Origin: Eleusine coracana subsp. coracana
Taxonomy: Eukaryota > Streptophyta > Magnoliopsida > Poales > Poaceae
Assembly (NCBI GenBank): GCA_032690845.1
Contig: CM064433.1
Location: 35,338,658 to 35,402,657, forward strand
Length of the DNA stretch: 64,000 bases
Reading direction: 5' to 3'
In this document: positions 23,216-36,018 of the stretch, one piece after another
Layout: every line of letters begins with the position of its first letter
How positions within the stretch are numbered: the first letter of the stretch is position 1
Position numbers and translations under genes: made by a program
The notes under the pieces: generated by a model
Databases searched by the model: none
What the model saw: only the letters and a program-made list of their open reading frames with translations
Told to the model about the DNA's origin: nothing

Positions 23216-26200
23216 TCACAATTTGGGACAATCACGACGCCAGTGCCCGACCATGCCGCAATTAAAACATTCTTCGTCACTACGACTACGAGGCTGTTTA
23301 GGGCAGTCTTTCTTCGAGTGCCCTGTCTCTTTGCATAGGAAGCAGGTATTGTTTGAGTTTGGAGAAATGGGACTGGGGGTACCGTATGGTCGCATGGGTG
23401 ACTTTGAGGGTGTATTCACTGTGGAAATCGGTCGGTGCAGCATGCTAGGACATTCCGGATGAACTTCATCACAGGGTGTTGCCTGAGCTGAGGTAATCAT
23501 GGCTTTAAAGTCATCGACTAACACCCTGTAGCTGCATGCACCTTTTCCCTGAAGAAAAAACAATAATATGACAAAGATTCAGTGGCACAGTAAAACCACA
23601 TACGATGCATACATGCAGAATGTAACTATAAACAGAGTTTCTGCAATGGAATCTGATCACAAACAATGAATAATTAAAAGTAGTTTTTATTTATCACAGC
23701 AATAATCTCATCACAAACTACAAGTTAACAAATAAAAGTAGAGGGACTGACAGATCTAAGGAGTTAGATGTTTGTTTATATTTTTTGTACAATGAAGTGG
23801 TTGATTTAACATGACTGAAACATGCATGTGTCAAAATAATATTTGTACACCTATATATAGCGTGCATTCTCTCAAAATCCATTAACCCATGTAACCCGTT
23901 AAGTTTCAAATATCTGATTTGCTAAATTCGTGATATGGAACGTCAGATATGGATCGGTGCGGTCATCCACCCAATTTACTTGCAGTATCTATTCATATAT
24001 AAGTTCATCAAGAAATTTACAGAAAAAAGGCTGGCTTTGCAAGGCTTATCTAAACACAAATATTATATGTTAAGCTGATGAAATGATGCACCACCTGAGT
24101 TGGTTTCATAGAAAGCTACATTTTACTTATTAATGGGGTGTGAAGATAAACTTGTGATACTTAAGAATTCAGAAAACTACTTTTTTACTTGCTACTATTT
24201 CTTAATATAAGCATTGACAGTAAGAAAATTCAGTTGCTATATTGTGAGGCAGTCATACTATAAATAATCCATCTCTCTGGTATTATGTTGTTGTCATATA
24301 TGTCAGAATTTCCTCTTAAATGATCTGACATTTCTTTCATAATTTTTGCATGTTGACAAATAGTAGCATATTCTGTAGGCAGGTAGGTCATCCAACTTCT
24401 AACAATTCTTATATTGTAAATAGAAGTATTTATTCTGTATACGAAATAAATCTTTCCTACTATCTATTTGATGGTTATTCAATAATTTTTTTAGAAGGCC
24501 TGTCCAATAAGAGGGGTCATACAACAAGCTTGCAATATACTGACTCCACAATATTTCTAGTAAAGAACTATAGGTGGAAGATGTTCACAAACCATCAATA
24601 TTTTCATGCTCTATTTCTGATTAAGGATTGTACATACAAACAATTAGTATTCATGAAAACATTCAGTATGGAACTAAAAAAAGGAATTCGACAATTGGTT
24701 AAATACCCAGTGGGTGTAGTCATATGTTAGTCATATAGATAATAGATCACTAAGTCTTTTTATTTCATATGAGCTCAAGAATCAGTACATATGCGAGATC
24801 TTTCTCTAACCTCTGTAGCTTCATAAGCCTAACATTGTAGGTACCAATAGTTTCTAGACTATAGAAAACTGGAAGTCCCAATAGTATAAACAATGATTAT
24901 GAAATCTACAATTATGTAAACAATGAAGTCTACAAAATTGGTACTATTTGTTTCTAGACTATAGCATAAGTAGTGGTTATGAAATCTACAATCCTATAAA
25001 GAATGATTCTCTACAATTATGTAAACAATGAAGTCTACAAAATTGGTACTATTTGTTTCTAGACTATAGCATAAGTAGTGGTTATGAAATCTACAATCCT
25101 ATAAAGAATGATTCAACCGATGTGCAGTTGTGCACACAATACTACCCAACTCAACAAGGCAACACAGATGCTATTTAGGAATATAATTATAAGTTTTAAA
25201 TTTTGCTCCCGATGATATCATATATGCCTAACCTTGTAGGCCCAATTAAGAAGTCAGAAGTTTAGTCAATAGTATCATGACTTAAATGTAACATTCTAGC
25301 ATTCCAATTGGAAGGAAAATATATTCTTTACTTTCTTTGATTAATGTTCACAGTCACTCGTAATCGCTAAATGAGGTGGGCACTAGGCACCAAAGCGAGA
25401 CATATGGCTCGAACCTCAGACCAGGCCTAGGAAAGTTAACAGGCTCTCCATTTCTTGACAGTTAACAGGTTCAGTATGCTGAGTTATTGAAGTGCAAGAC
25501 TGGAAGAGCAACATCTTCACTGAAATCTTGCTTGAAGAACATTTTACTCGGAATTCTCAAAAGAAGGAAGGCATTGAAGCTTTTACTCGTCATTTATTCA
25601 ATTTCTTTCTCGAGCAGGACCAACAAAATAAGAAACACTATCATATTGTGATCCAGGGCTAACATAGCTAGTTAATAAAGAAAGAAGTATACCTGACAAT
25701 AGGACATATCAAGATGAAACAAAATATTTAATAAAAACAGGGCACTATTCCATAAGATACATTACCTTGGTTATAGGACATATATACCAATATTCCTTGC
25801 CAATTTTTGATTTTTTGCACGTCCCAGCTGTACACTGGCAGACTGGCCATTCATCTTTGGATCTAGAACCTTGGGGAGTAACTTTAATCGGAGTTCTAGG
25901 GCCGGCACCTTGTGGAATAAATTTAGCTGGAGTTGTAGTGCCCACACCTAGTGGACTATTATTGGCCGGAGTTGCAGTGCCTTCACCATGTTGACTAACA
26001 CTAACTAGAGTTGCCACACCAGCACCTTGGGGACTACCACTAAATAATGTTGTGCCACCAACAACTTGGGGACATACATTAACTGGAGTCATAGCAACGG
26101 TAACTTGGGGATGGACGTTAACTGGAGTTCTCGGACCAGCCACATGATTGCTTGGATCATTGAAAGCATAATGATTGGTCGGTTTAGGATGACTCCTTGA

Positions 26201-29200
26201 AGTAAGCTGTGATTTGGGACTGAAATCAACTTTCTCACAAATTGCAACATGGTTGCACTTCTGAAAAGGTAATGCTCAACAAGTTAATGCTTTATCAACT
26301 ATATATAGTTCAAAACTTTGCAAGTTACTGAAAGAATCCAGAATACTGAAGAATAAATCTCAATTGTTACAATATTAAGTACCACGGGCTTCAAATAAGA
26401 TATCTGAACTGTTGAATGAAGCAGAGCAATATTACACGAAGAAACATCATTTAAGCAAAAAATTATTTAGGCAGGCTTCAGAAACATTAGCACAAACTAT
26501 TTTTCCTGAGAAAGCAGGGGTTTTACTAGCATTCTTTTTCAATGACACTTAGAGAATAGAGAGCATAGTATGGAAAATGTGAGTACATATTCTGGCTCGT
26601 GAGATTAAACCTGAAGTTATTTTATGGTACCATACTAAGAAAGTAGAATTTTGAATTTACGCTTGTATGCTCTGGATAAACACAGAATTTGCAAACAAGG
26701 TTTGTACAGTGGTATTTAGTATAACTATGCTATGGATAAATACAGAATTAGCAAACAATTCTATAGTCTACAAATATAAACTCAACATCATTAGGTTGTA
26801 TATATTCATAAACACGATGCCAACACAAATTACTGTTGCAAAAAGATTTTATATTCATATTCCGCTACTTAATACACCCTATACGTATGAAGTATCCCAA
26901 GTGTATTTTGCATATTGTTCAGTTGAGACACAGCAGTATATTAATCCAATGATCTCGTCAACAGTATCACATCCATTGATAAAGCAGCCATTGATATTCT
27001 ATGTTTCTCATATATTGACAAGAGATGATCATTAACTGGTCAAGTATCAAAAAAGGACATGATGAAATACAGCAGCCATTGATATTCTATGTTTCTAACA
27101 AAGATAAGGATTACACAAACTTATGGAAAACATAAGACAAGAATGGTCCCATATATACCATTTTTATTGGTTATTACAAGAATATCTCCAAAATATACAA
27201 ATACATGATGCGTTCTTTCCAACTTGACGTTTTATCAGTGAAGAAATGTTCTAATCAATTGAAGTTATACAACCATAATACAAGAACAAGATAGCTCCAT
27301 TTTATCCTAAAAATACTCTAACTCATTGTGATTTTTCTTAATGTCCACAAGTCGAAAGAATGAAATTAAAGAAATAAAAGGGCATGTGGTATGTCTACAG
27401 CCATTAAAGGAAATCTCACCTCTGTACAAAGGGAATCTAGGGTCACGCACTCAGAGACAAATACAACAAACTATCAATAATGAAGGTTCCTCACAGGAGG
27501 GCACTGGCACAAGAGATGTGTAAGCAGTTCAACAACTCAAATTGCTAATTACATACAGCATAACATTTGATTTATCAAAACTTGAGATCAATTTTGAGGC
27601 AGATGCATGAACAACGTCACACCCATACCATCTTGCATAATAAATTAATTGCAGTGGACAGCCGGACACAAGAAGAAGAACATCCATATGAAAGTGACAG
27701 ATAGCCTAGCAAGCCAAACATGTGAATCCTTTGCTAAATTTATAGTCTCAAACCTAAAAACGTTATTGATCTGCATGGAAGTGAGTCGAGTTACGACTAT
27801 GTCCAAATTGCACGCATTTCCACTTACTAAAAACACACAGGTCAAGCTCATCTAAGTTTGATTCCAAAGTAAATTAACAGATAAAACCAGCAAAATCTGT
27901 AACAACCTCAAGCTCATTCTAAAGCTCTTTTCTTCTCTTTGGCAAAATATGCAAACTCGTAATGGTAATCAATTAATGAAGATTAGCCATAGATAGGTGG
28001 ACACTGGCACAGGAGGCGAGTAAGAAGTTAACAACCATAGGCAAGGCCGGATAAATTCCAGCAGGCTTTGTCACCAAGTTGACAACTATATAGTGGACTT
28101 GATTTTGAGAAATTTGAGATCCAACTTTTGAGGCAGAAGCATTAGCAATGCCATTCATAGTAATAGCAGAAGACAGAAAAAAAAAGAAAATCCATATGGA
28201 AGTGACAGATAGCTAAGCCTAGATTGCAAAACATGTTAATCCTTTGCTAAATTTAGTAACAACTTCAATTATGGACCTAAAAATGGTTGTTGTCATCTGC
28301 ATGGAAGTGATGACTAGATCCAAATAGCACGCATTTCCACATAATAAGAACACATAAATCAAGCCCATCTAAGTTTGCTTCCAAAGTAAATTAACAGATA
28401 AAACCAGTAAAATCTATAAGAGACTCGAGCACATTCTGAAGCTTTTTCTTCTCTTCAATTCTCTAACAATTGGAAAACCTACCCCCAAATTTCACCTAAA
28501 CAGGTAGAAAGCGACAGATCACATATCATTGCCAAATCGAATCCAGACAAGCTACAGTTTGTCCCCCAGAACCACTGCACTCGTCAATTCCACCATTAAG
28601 AAAGCAGTTGTCATTCAGAGCGGAAGAAGCTTGGACATCAACAAGCCAAAATCAAACCCGTACAAGGCTACAAGGGCTCTAGGAACCCATGAAACGGCCC
28701 TTAGCATCTTTTATTCTGCACCCCCAGATCATCGCGTCCTTAAATCGCGCTCTCATAAACCAACATTTCGCCGTAAGACAAAAAATTTCCCCATTCAAAC
28801 AGTGAACCGGCCCTCCTCACTCTCGCAGGCTGCACGTCACCACCCGAATTCGTCCAAATGCAATCTCATGTCTTTCCCCCACAAGAAGCAATAATCAATC
28901 AATGCTAAAAGAACGATCTTTAGGGGAACGGGAGAGGCTCACCGGCCGCGAGGGGCAGACGTACTTCCACCGGCCGCTCTGGTCGTCCCGCTCAACGGCG
29001 CATGCGCCGCGGCCGCAGACGCACGGCGGGGCCCGTCCCTTGGCCTCGCTGTAGCCGCGCTCAATGTTGTCCACCATGCGGCAGAAGAACTCGTCGTCGT
29101 CGTCTTCCAGGTCGCCGCCGCCGGTGAAGTCGAGCTGTCGCCGCACGGGGGCGCTGCGGGGGGCCGCCGACGGCGGCGGAGTATGAGGGGTGGGTGGGCC

Positions 29201-29251
29201 GCAGGAGCCAACGCTCTCCTCGTACCAGGTGACGGTGGCGGGGCCGCTCAT
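23216..29251 (-). CDS. GRF/CCHC zinc-finger protein, 3 exons, 378 aa
   Basis: Exons on the minus strand are 29251-28943, 26260-25766 and 23548-23216 (stop TGA). All junctions are phase 0 with GT donors (CCG^GTGAGC, AAG^GTAATG) and AG acceptors (TTTTCAG^AAG, TTCTTCAG^GGA). The start MSGPATVTWYEE has no better upstream ATG in frame. Residues 77-111 form a GRF-like finger (C77, C79, C84, C99, C105) whose last Cys lies across intron 1. Residues 144-234 are seven 13-residue repeats. Residues 244-273 form a second GRF-like finger, split by intron 2. Two CX2CX4HX4C knuckles end the protein (337-350, 362-375). The layout matches plant zinc-knuckle family proteins of about 370 residues, such as Arabidopsis At3g42860 (from memory). 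GRF fingers and CCHC knuckles generally bind single-stranded nucleic acid; the pathway here is unknown. Introns are 2.7 and 2.2 kb. The frame is intact. Confidence 0.85.
24911..25114. repeat. 105-bp tandem duplication in intron 2
   Basis: The block starting ATTATGTAAACAATGAAGTC at 24911 repeats from 25016, nearly identically, until about 25114. The near identity points to a recent duplication. Confidence 0.8.
25868..26140 (-). repeat. 39-bp coding minisatellite, seven units, in exon 2
   Basis: Seven consecutive 13-residue units encode residues 144-234, with the pattern xGxxTPxxxxPQG. Examples are AGPRTPVNVHPQV, VGTTTPAKFIPQG and AGPRTPIKVTPQG. Every unit is exactly 13 codons. The first and last units share their start AGPRTP, while the middle units have diverged more. 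They lie between the two GRF-like fingers and look like a flexible Pro/Thr-rich linker. Confidence 0.85.
27495..28455. repeat. Diverged ~500-bp tandem duplication in intron 1
   Basis: The segment at about 27495-27945 recurs at 27997-28455. Shared blocks include ACTGGCACA(A/G), GAAGTGACAGATAGC, CACGCATTTCCAC and CCAAAGTAAATTAACAGATA, with an offset of about 502 bp. Small indels show it is older than the intron 2 duplication. Confidence 0.7.
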
Positions 29252-30094
29252 GGCTTGCTCCGCCTCGCCTCCTCTTGCTCTGCTTCGCGGGGGGCGAACG
29301 ATCACATCGCTTTATTCCTTTGTCCTTTCTATGCCGTTTCTCTCTCTAGGTTGCTCTTCTCTCTAGCTTGTTGCCGTTGGAAATGGAAGGGTACAGGGTT
29401 TTTCGGGCTTTCCTTCTTTACCCCTGTGATGTCAAAGGAAGAACCTGTTTTTTTTTTTTTCTGTGCCGATGAAGACGCAACGCAATAAATTGCAGACCGT
29501 GATTAACGGTAACTTCGTAAATGTGCAAATGTCTACCCAATTCTGTAACTTTGTAGTTTCAAAAAAAAAAAAAATCTGTAACTTTCTAACTCTCAATCCT
29601 CATATAGACATTAGAATTATAGAAAATTTAATGTGCTGGCACTGAGAGGAATCAAATTGTGTCTCTAGCTTGCTTTTGTGGACTTTGGATGGTTTGATAT
29701 CGTAATAATTTTTTTTGCTGTCATCATGTATTGTGAATGAGATGTAAACTCTATCTAGGATTGTGTATGGGGTTAGTGGGTTTGAATTAGAGTGTTTTTT
29801 CTCCACCGTAAATCGCTCTGGAATACTAGCCGCGAACCAATTGGTCCGTTCTTATCTAGCACACTCGTCTTTGGTCTAATAACTATCCTTTATGTTTCCT
29901 TCTGCAGCCAGCAGAGAAATCTTCCTCCTTTTCTGTGGTAAATTGTCTCTCTGAATTCTCCTCCTTTTCTGCCGTAATTGTCGTTTGGTCAAACACCACA
30001 TGCATGATTTGTCACTTGATTAGAGTGTGATCGCTTCTAACTATATACTATGTCAGGGTAATTTCCCTTTTATAACTGGCTTATTCTAAACTTA
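29252..30094. other. 5' flank of the zinc-finger gene
   Basis: The minus strand just upstream of the ATG (29252-29400) has CT/GA-rich leader-like sequence. The rest holds homopolymer A/T runs (29449-29460, 29561-29573) and no gene. Confidence 0.4.
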
Positions 30095-30517
30095 GGGCCT
30101 GTTTGTTTCAACTTATTTGCAATTAAATTATTTAATTTAGATCAAATAATCTGGAAGGACAAACAAAAATGCTAACTTATTTAATCAGATTAAATAATCT
30201 ATGGATTGAATTATCATAATCCAATAAGCACCTTAAGAGGTGCTTTTTTTAGCTTATTTAATAAAATACCCACTATCCTTGTTAATTTGAAAAAAATTAC
30301 CCATTTATGCCATCGACCTTCACGTGCTCTTGTACACTCACGGCGACACCAAGGACATTATTATCTTCTCCTATCTATAACCAATAATTTGGACAATAAT
30401 AAGCTGAGCAAACAAATAATCCTCTCAGATTATTTAATCTAGATTATATAATCTAGATTATTTAATCTAGCATCAATAATCTAGATTAAATAATCCATTT
30501 AAAAAACAAACAGCCCC
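30095..30517. mobile_element. Tourist-like MITE (PIF/Harbinger)
   Basis: The 423-bp sequence has ends GGGCCTGTTTGTTT and AAACAAACAGCCCC, flanked on both sides by TTA (30092-30094, 30518-30520), the PIF/Harbinger duplication. Inside are many inverted TAATCTAGATTA-type motifs. There is no ORF. Confidence 0.8.
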
Positions 30518-30808
30518 TTATTTTTTTCTCTGTGTCAACTTCTGCCTACTTCTCTCTCTCCGTGTTGCTCTTTAGTCGGTGAGTGCCAGACCGGCGTTTT
30601 ATATGGGTTGGACGGACAAATTCTCAGCTACCGGGCCTGAACTTTTGGGTTCAATTTGATCTATGCGGTTCTTAACTCGGGCTGAGCCAAGAATTATTGG
30701 GCTTACGAATCTCTGCCTGGCCTATTCTAGAAATTATGGTTGTAACTTTACTACCAGTTGGTGGCGGTAGTAGGCCCTGTTTCGTGCCCGGTGCACCGCT
30801 AATGTAAG

Positions 30809-31484
30809 GATTTTTTTTATTAATAACAGATTTTTTTATTTAATTAATAAAAATAACAGGCAAATATTTTTTTTGTCAAAACTAACATCTCTGTCGCCCC
30901 ACCACAGGGTGACAAGGGTGCCACCTAGGCCACGGTGGGTCGTCCATTGGACATGCGATAGGAATAAATTTAATTTTAAATTAAATTCAAACAACTCAAA
31001 TATTTTGACTCGTACAATTCTTAGAATAAAATTAATTTAGATATTTTTTCAGAATTTTTAGAGAATATAAGACCTGCTAGAAATTCAATTATTACTTAAC
31101 AATTAGCCTTATATTTCAATTTGTATTTTTATATTACTAACATATTTTGGTGTAATTGAGGCTAAAATGATTGCGTCAATGTTTATTTGACAATGAAAAA
31201 ATCAACAAAAAATTTGGAGGTCTAAAAGTATTTTTAATTGAGACTTAGAGAGGTGTAAGTGTTAAGATGTAAAAATTCTGAAAAATAAAATGCTAGAGTG
31301 CCTATCGCCCAGTGAATGAGTGATTTCTTACTGTTGCCCCTCTAATGGGCGACGGGGCCCACCGTGGCCTACGTGGCATCCTTGTCGCCATGTGGTTGAA
31401 CGACAACTATGTTAGTTTTGATAATTTTGTTTTTACCTGTTATTTTTATTAATTCAGTAAAAATTCTATTATTAATAAAAAATC
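30809..31484. mobile_element. Mutator-like TIR element (MULE-MITE)
   Basis: The terminal inverted repeats are about 150 bp, from GATTTTTT inward through AACTAACAT and GGTGCCAC(C/G)TAGGCCACGGTGGG. A perfect 10-bp direct repeat CTAATGTAAG flanks it (30799-30808, 31485-31494). Long TIRs with a 9-10 bp duplication are the Mutator pattern. The 676-bp interior is AT-rich with no transposase, so it is non-autonomous. Confidence 0.8.
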
Positions 31485-32748
31485 CTAATGTAAGAGCACG
31501 CTCCGTGGGCCTTTATTAGATCCAGTCCATTACATTTTCTGCAATTTTTATCTTTCCTTTTTTAATGTTCTCACAGTAGGTCTATGAGATAACTGATGAC
31601 GGTTTTTTAGATTGACTATTAATTTTCTTCTTAATACGAATATTGATTATATAAATTTATATTTCATAAAGTTATGTTAATTCAAATATTGAATCTTAAA
31701 AGTTTTATGATTGAATTAACTTTTTGATATTCAACGAAGAAGTTCCCAATGTTAAGATAAAAAGTTTCAAATTCAGTACAAAATGTTATAATCCCTCTAT
31801 ACTTGAAAAGAATATCATTTAGAATATGATTCAGCATACCAATGACTTATTAATTCAAATATATTTTTTCTCTCCGTCCTTATTAAAGACATTTTAGAAC
31901 TAGCCTAATAAAAAATATATGCTCACCTGAGTGATTACTAGTGTGTAGCAAAAGTGCTCAACTTATGAGGTTGCTGGTTTAATTCTCCATAACTACAATA
32001 TTTTCTTTCTTCTTGAAAAAATGACTTATTTTTATATAATCAGCTATGGAGCTAGAATGACTTCTTTTTGAAGTATGGAGGGAGTATAGGTTAACACAAA
32101 AAGTTCTAGATTCAATATAAAAAGTTTGATATATTAATATATCTTTATTATTAGATTAAAAATATGTGAACCGAGAGCATTTAGTCAAAACTTTCCTAAG
32201 TTAAATTGAGAAGTTCCGAATTCAATAGAAGAAGTTACATAAGTTAATATTAAATGTTCTACGATTAATGCAAGATTTTCATAGTGGAAAATATCTGTTA
32301 TTTGAATAATAATGAAAATAAATAGACCATTGAGAATAGGAGATACATACAATGAAAGAAATAAGTTTATCACATAAAACAAATCAAGATAATACATGGA
32401 ACACACAATTTTTTTTGTGTGGAACAAATAAATATAATATGTGGAACAAATACATATAATAGGTGGAACTAATAATTCATCATATGAACAAACTTGAGAT
32501 ATAAAATGGATTTGTTCTAGCTACCTAGATAAATTGTTTCACCAATACAATTGGTTTGCTCCAACTTCCTAGATAAATTGTCCCACCAATACAATTAGTT
32601 TATTCCAGCTTTCTTAATAAATTGTTCCACACACAGAACTCATTATTTCCATATCCTTTTTATATTTTATTCCATCAATACAAGTGATATATTTTACCGG
32701 TACAATTAACTTGTTCCAACAACTAAATATTTTGCTCTACAAATATAA
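31485..32748. other. AT-rich intergenic with a Stowaway-like MITE
   Basis: No gene was seen. 31870-32084 begins CTCTCCGTCC and ends GGAGGGAG followed by TA, so it is a Stowaway-type MITE of about 215 bp. Its middle includes GAGGTTGCTGGTTTAATTCTCC, which resembles the B-box half of a tRNA. 32380-32660 has loose repeats of GGAACAAATA and CACCAATACAATT. Confidence 0.5.
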
Positions 32749-32956
32749 AGCTTTTGATGTACGGTATTTTTTTTTCCTCAAAAGCACAGGAGAACTACGT
32801 TCCATTGTATTAAGAAGAAAGATGAAGAGCAAAGCCTTATACACACACCACACATACCCTTGTTTCTCATTTTACATTCGCGTCTGTTTACAACTGAATG
32901 ATCTAAAAAAACCCACCTATTCTACAGGGAGTGGGGCTGTTAGAAAGGAGACTCCT

Positions 32957-34841
32957 TGAAAGGATCGAGTGACCGAGGGGGGGGGGGGGAGGGTACCTAT
33001 TTTGCGAACTAGAGAAACCGATCACTCAATCCAACTCCTACACAATTCTAGTGATAATCATACTAACAAGTCAATCCTATGAAAGAAAAGACAATCTAAA
33101 CATACTAGTGCATCACACACGAGGTACACAACTCCTATGCAAGCTAGTAATGAAAGACATGCGGAAGCACACAATAAGCTAGCAAAGGAGGCTACTCATG
33201 CAAAGCTACTAGATCATCAAGAATAAAATAAGCACACAAGCATAAGTAGCACTATACATACTAGGGTGAGTAATCAAGCCAATGCAACTTCTATACATGC
33301 TAGTGATCAAGTGAAAGCTAAGCACAACTAGCAAGTAGAGAAGCCTATTCATGCAAGTCTACAAGTAATCAACAAGAGCAAGTTAAACATACAAGCATGA
33401 ATAGCACGGTATCTAAATGTGAAAAGTAATGCATCAAAGTAAGGTATAGAGTAAGAGATGGCTCATGATTTTTTCCTGAGGTCTTGGAAGGAGGCACCTT
33501 CCCCTACTCCTTATTGGACCACTCCCGCCGGAGTCCCGGTCCCTCCCACCACTAATGTGGAGTTCACGCCTACGAGCCCGCAATCACTCCCAGAGTGAAG
33601 ACACGGTGCGTGTCACCGTTGCCACTAAGGCACAAGCTCGTCTCCCTCGAGAACTTGCTGGACTCCCTGAGCCGACACGGACGCTAACTATTGATGCCCC
33701 TTCACCAGTGGGCTCAAACCGTATACAAACGTGTGACCGCCTTCACAACCGATCACGATAGGCTCGATCACTGACACCTAACCGGTCTAGGTCTCACCAT
33801 AGAGAGTAACAACCTAGATCATACCCTAAAGGACACCCTAGCCTTAGATGTGCATCAATGCTCAAGTTACTCTCACTAGCACTCTCAAGATATGCAATAT
33901 CTCCTTCTAGTGCTCTCCTCTTTGCCTATTGGCTCTCACCAAATGCTCCAAATAATTCCACTAGCCAAGAGTGGTCTCCAAGACCCCAACAACGAAGTTA
34001 TATAGGCTTCCAACCTCCAACTAGCCGTTACTCCAGGAAATCTCCTTTTTGAGCGTACTGACCAGACTGTTCGGTCACTGCCTAACCGGACCGTCCGGTC
34101 ACTCCTAGAACGGCTCCCAGAGCCATTGGCTTCACTGTGCGCCGAAGATCTCGTACTGACCGGACCATCCGGTCAGACTTTCTCTCTCCACTATAGAAAT
34201 ATTCCAGAGCTCGCTTCCTCTCTGCCCTGTGCACATCTGCACAGACCGGACCGTCCGGTCTCTATAGCTCCAACACAGATAGATTTCTCGCTTGAGTTTC
34301 CTTCTCTAAATTTCTTGTTCACTTAGTGACCGTACAGTCCGGTCTCCACTGACTCCTCTGTCCGGTCACTCTGTCCAGAAGCTGAAACTCCTCGTCCTCG
34401 CTTGACTTCGTTTCCCGGCTTCTCCGAACAGTTCCTTGGCTTCTCCACTGTCACCTAGTGCCTATAATTTCACTGAGCATTCATGCACATCACCAACTAG
34501 TGTGACCTAACAGACATGACCTAGACCCCCTTGTTAGTCCATTTTTTTCCTATGGACTCAAAGCCCTAACAACTAGACAGGTGTTCCCAACACTTGCTCC
34601 ATAGCTTGTCGTTAGCTTTGATCCATCTCCATCAACCCTTGGACTCCATCAAGCTCACAAGCCTCCATGCTTGTGGTCATTGTCATCAATCGCCAAGGCC
34701 GTCGTCAATAATCATCATAGAGTAGAAAAGGTTTCCTACACGAACAACACTCGTGCAGACATTAGTTATACATTTCATGTTTGTCATTCATCACCAAAAC
34801 ATTCATATCTCGGGGTGACCTCAATGGTCATGATCCTTACA
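32957..34841 (-). repeat. 3' LTR of copia B
   Basis: The plus strand reads TGAAAGGATCGAGTGACCGAG to CATGATCCTTACA. It has a G run of 12 at about 32978, a TATATAA box on the minus strand at 33998-34004, and GACCGGACCGTCCGGTC-type palindromes at 34060-34380. It lacks a short piece after the G run that the 5' LTR has. The stretch 34842-34857 (AAAAAGGGCAAGAT on the minus strand) is the polypurine tract. Confidence 0.9.
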
Positions 34842-36018
34842 ATCTTGCCCTTTTTGGTGATGGATGATAACCACTACTTATGATGATCCAAAACGGACGA
34901 GCAACAAAGAACCAAAGAAAAAGAAAGGAATGAAAGGATTACCTTGGTCCTTACCTTGGAAATAGCCTCCCCCTTGGAATATGCTAGGTGTTGAGGGAGA
35001 ACTACCCAATCACGTAGCGCACTTGATATTTATCTTGAGTTGAATTTTGTGCCCGTCTTGATGTCGTGGTTGATGATCTTGTCGTAGTAGACACGCACCA
35101 AGGATATAGATGTTCATGTCGGTGTACATGTTCATTGTTGTTGTAGCCATGCACCAGTGTCTTGATCATCTTCATTTGATCTTCATGTTCTCCTCTTTGT
35201 CACTTCATAGCTTCCTTGCATCTTCTTGTTCTTCTCCATCTTTCCTTCTTCTCTTGACTTGGCTTTTGGATCTTCTCTTCATGTTCCTCTCCCCCTTTGT
35301 GTTATCGATCTAGACATGGCTTTTGGATCTTCATGTTCCTTCTCCCCCTTTGTCACCTATCACCAAAAACCAAAGATAAAACACAAGAGATCCAAGGAGC
35401 AAATAATAAATGGCAAGAGTTAGAAAACTCCCCCTTCCATGGTGCTCCTCCTTGGTCACGATGGTGTTTCACCATAGCTCCCCTTACACACATGACTCAA
35501 CAAAATATTTCCTCAAGGATGCAATGGTTAGTCATTAGTGTGTTGGGAATCTATGAGCCACTAGTCTTTGAGCCGCACGAGTAGATTTAACCTCGGAGCT
35601 CGTTTGAACATGACTCAATGGGCATGAAGCACAAAGATCACTATATGATCATCTAGAGGGTCATATACTTACAGTGTAAATAAGCAACTCCCCCTAGAAA
35701 TATGCTTGGGAGCATGTAGGGTATCACAATGCAAGAATGCATGAATACGAAGAATGCAAATGCAACAAGTATTCAAATGCATGATGTGATGCTAAAGGAA
35801 AGAGAGAGAAAGGCTACAAACCAAAGTGCCAACGACAAGTTGTTCCCTTCTTGAGCTTACTCATAATGGACCATTCTTCAAAGCCTTGGGCAGACCATGA
35901 ATCACCATCCCAGCTTAACCCATGTCCATTGCTATCTCAAGGAGGTCCGAAGTCGACCTACAAGCAAAGAGAAACAAACACAAAACAAAGGTACAAACAA
36001 CAAACAAAACAAACAAGG

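Noticed and set aside
24350..24730. Plus-strand frame of 126 codons
   Set aside because: It lies in intron 2 antisense to the zinc-finger gene, in AT-rich sequence, with no recognisable domain.
29449..29573. Poly-T and poly-A runs as a processed pseudogene or LINE tail
   Set aside because: No duplication and no adjacent retroelement sequence were found.
33555..34326. Frames in copia B 3' LTR, repeated at 41608-42262, 49128-49446 and 57422-57870
   Set aside because: They recur in every LTR copy of this group and are non-coding LTR sequence.
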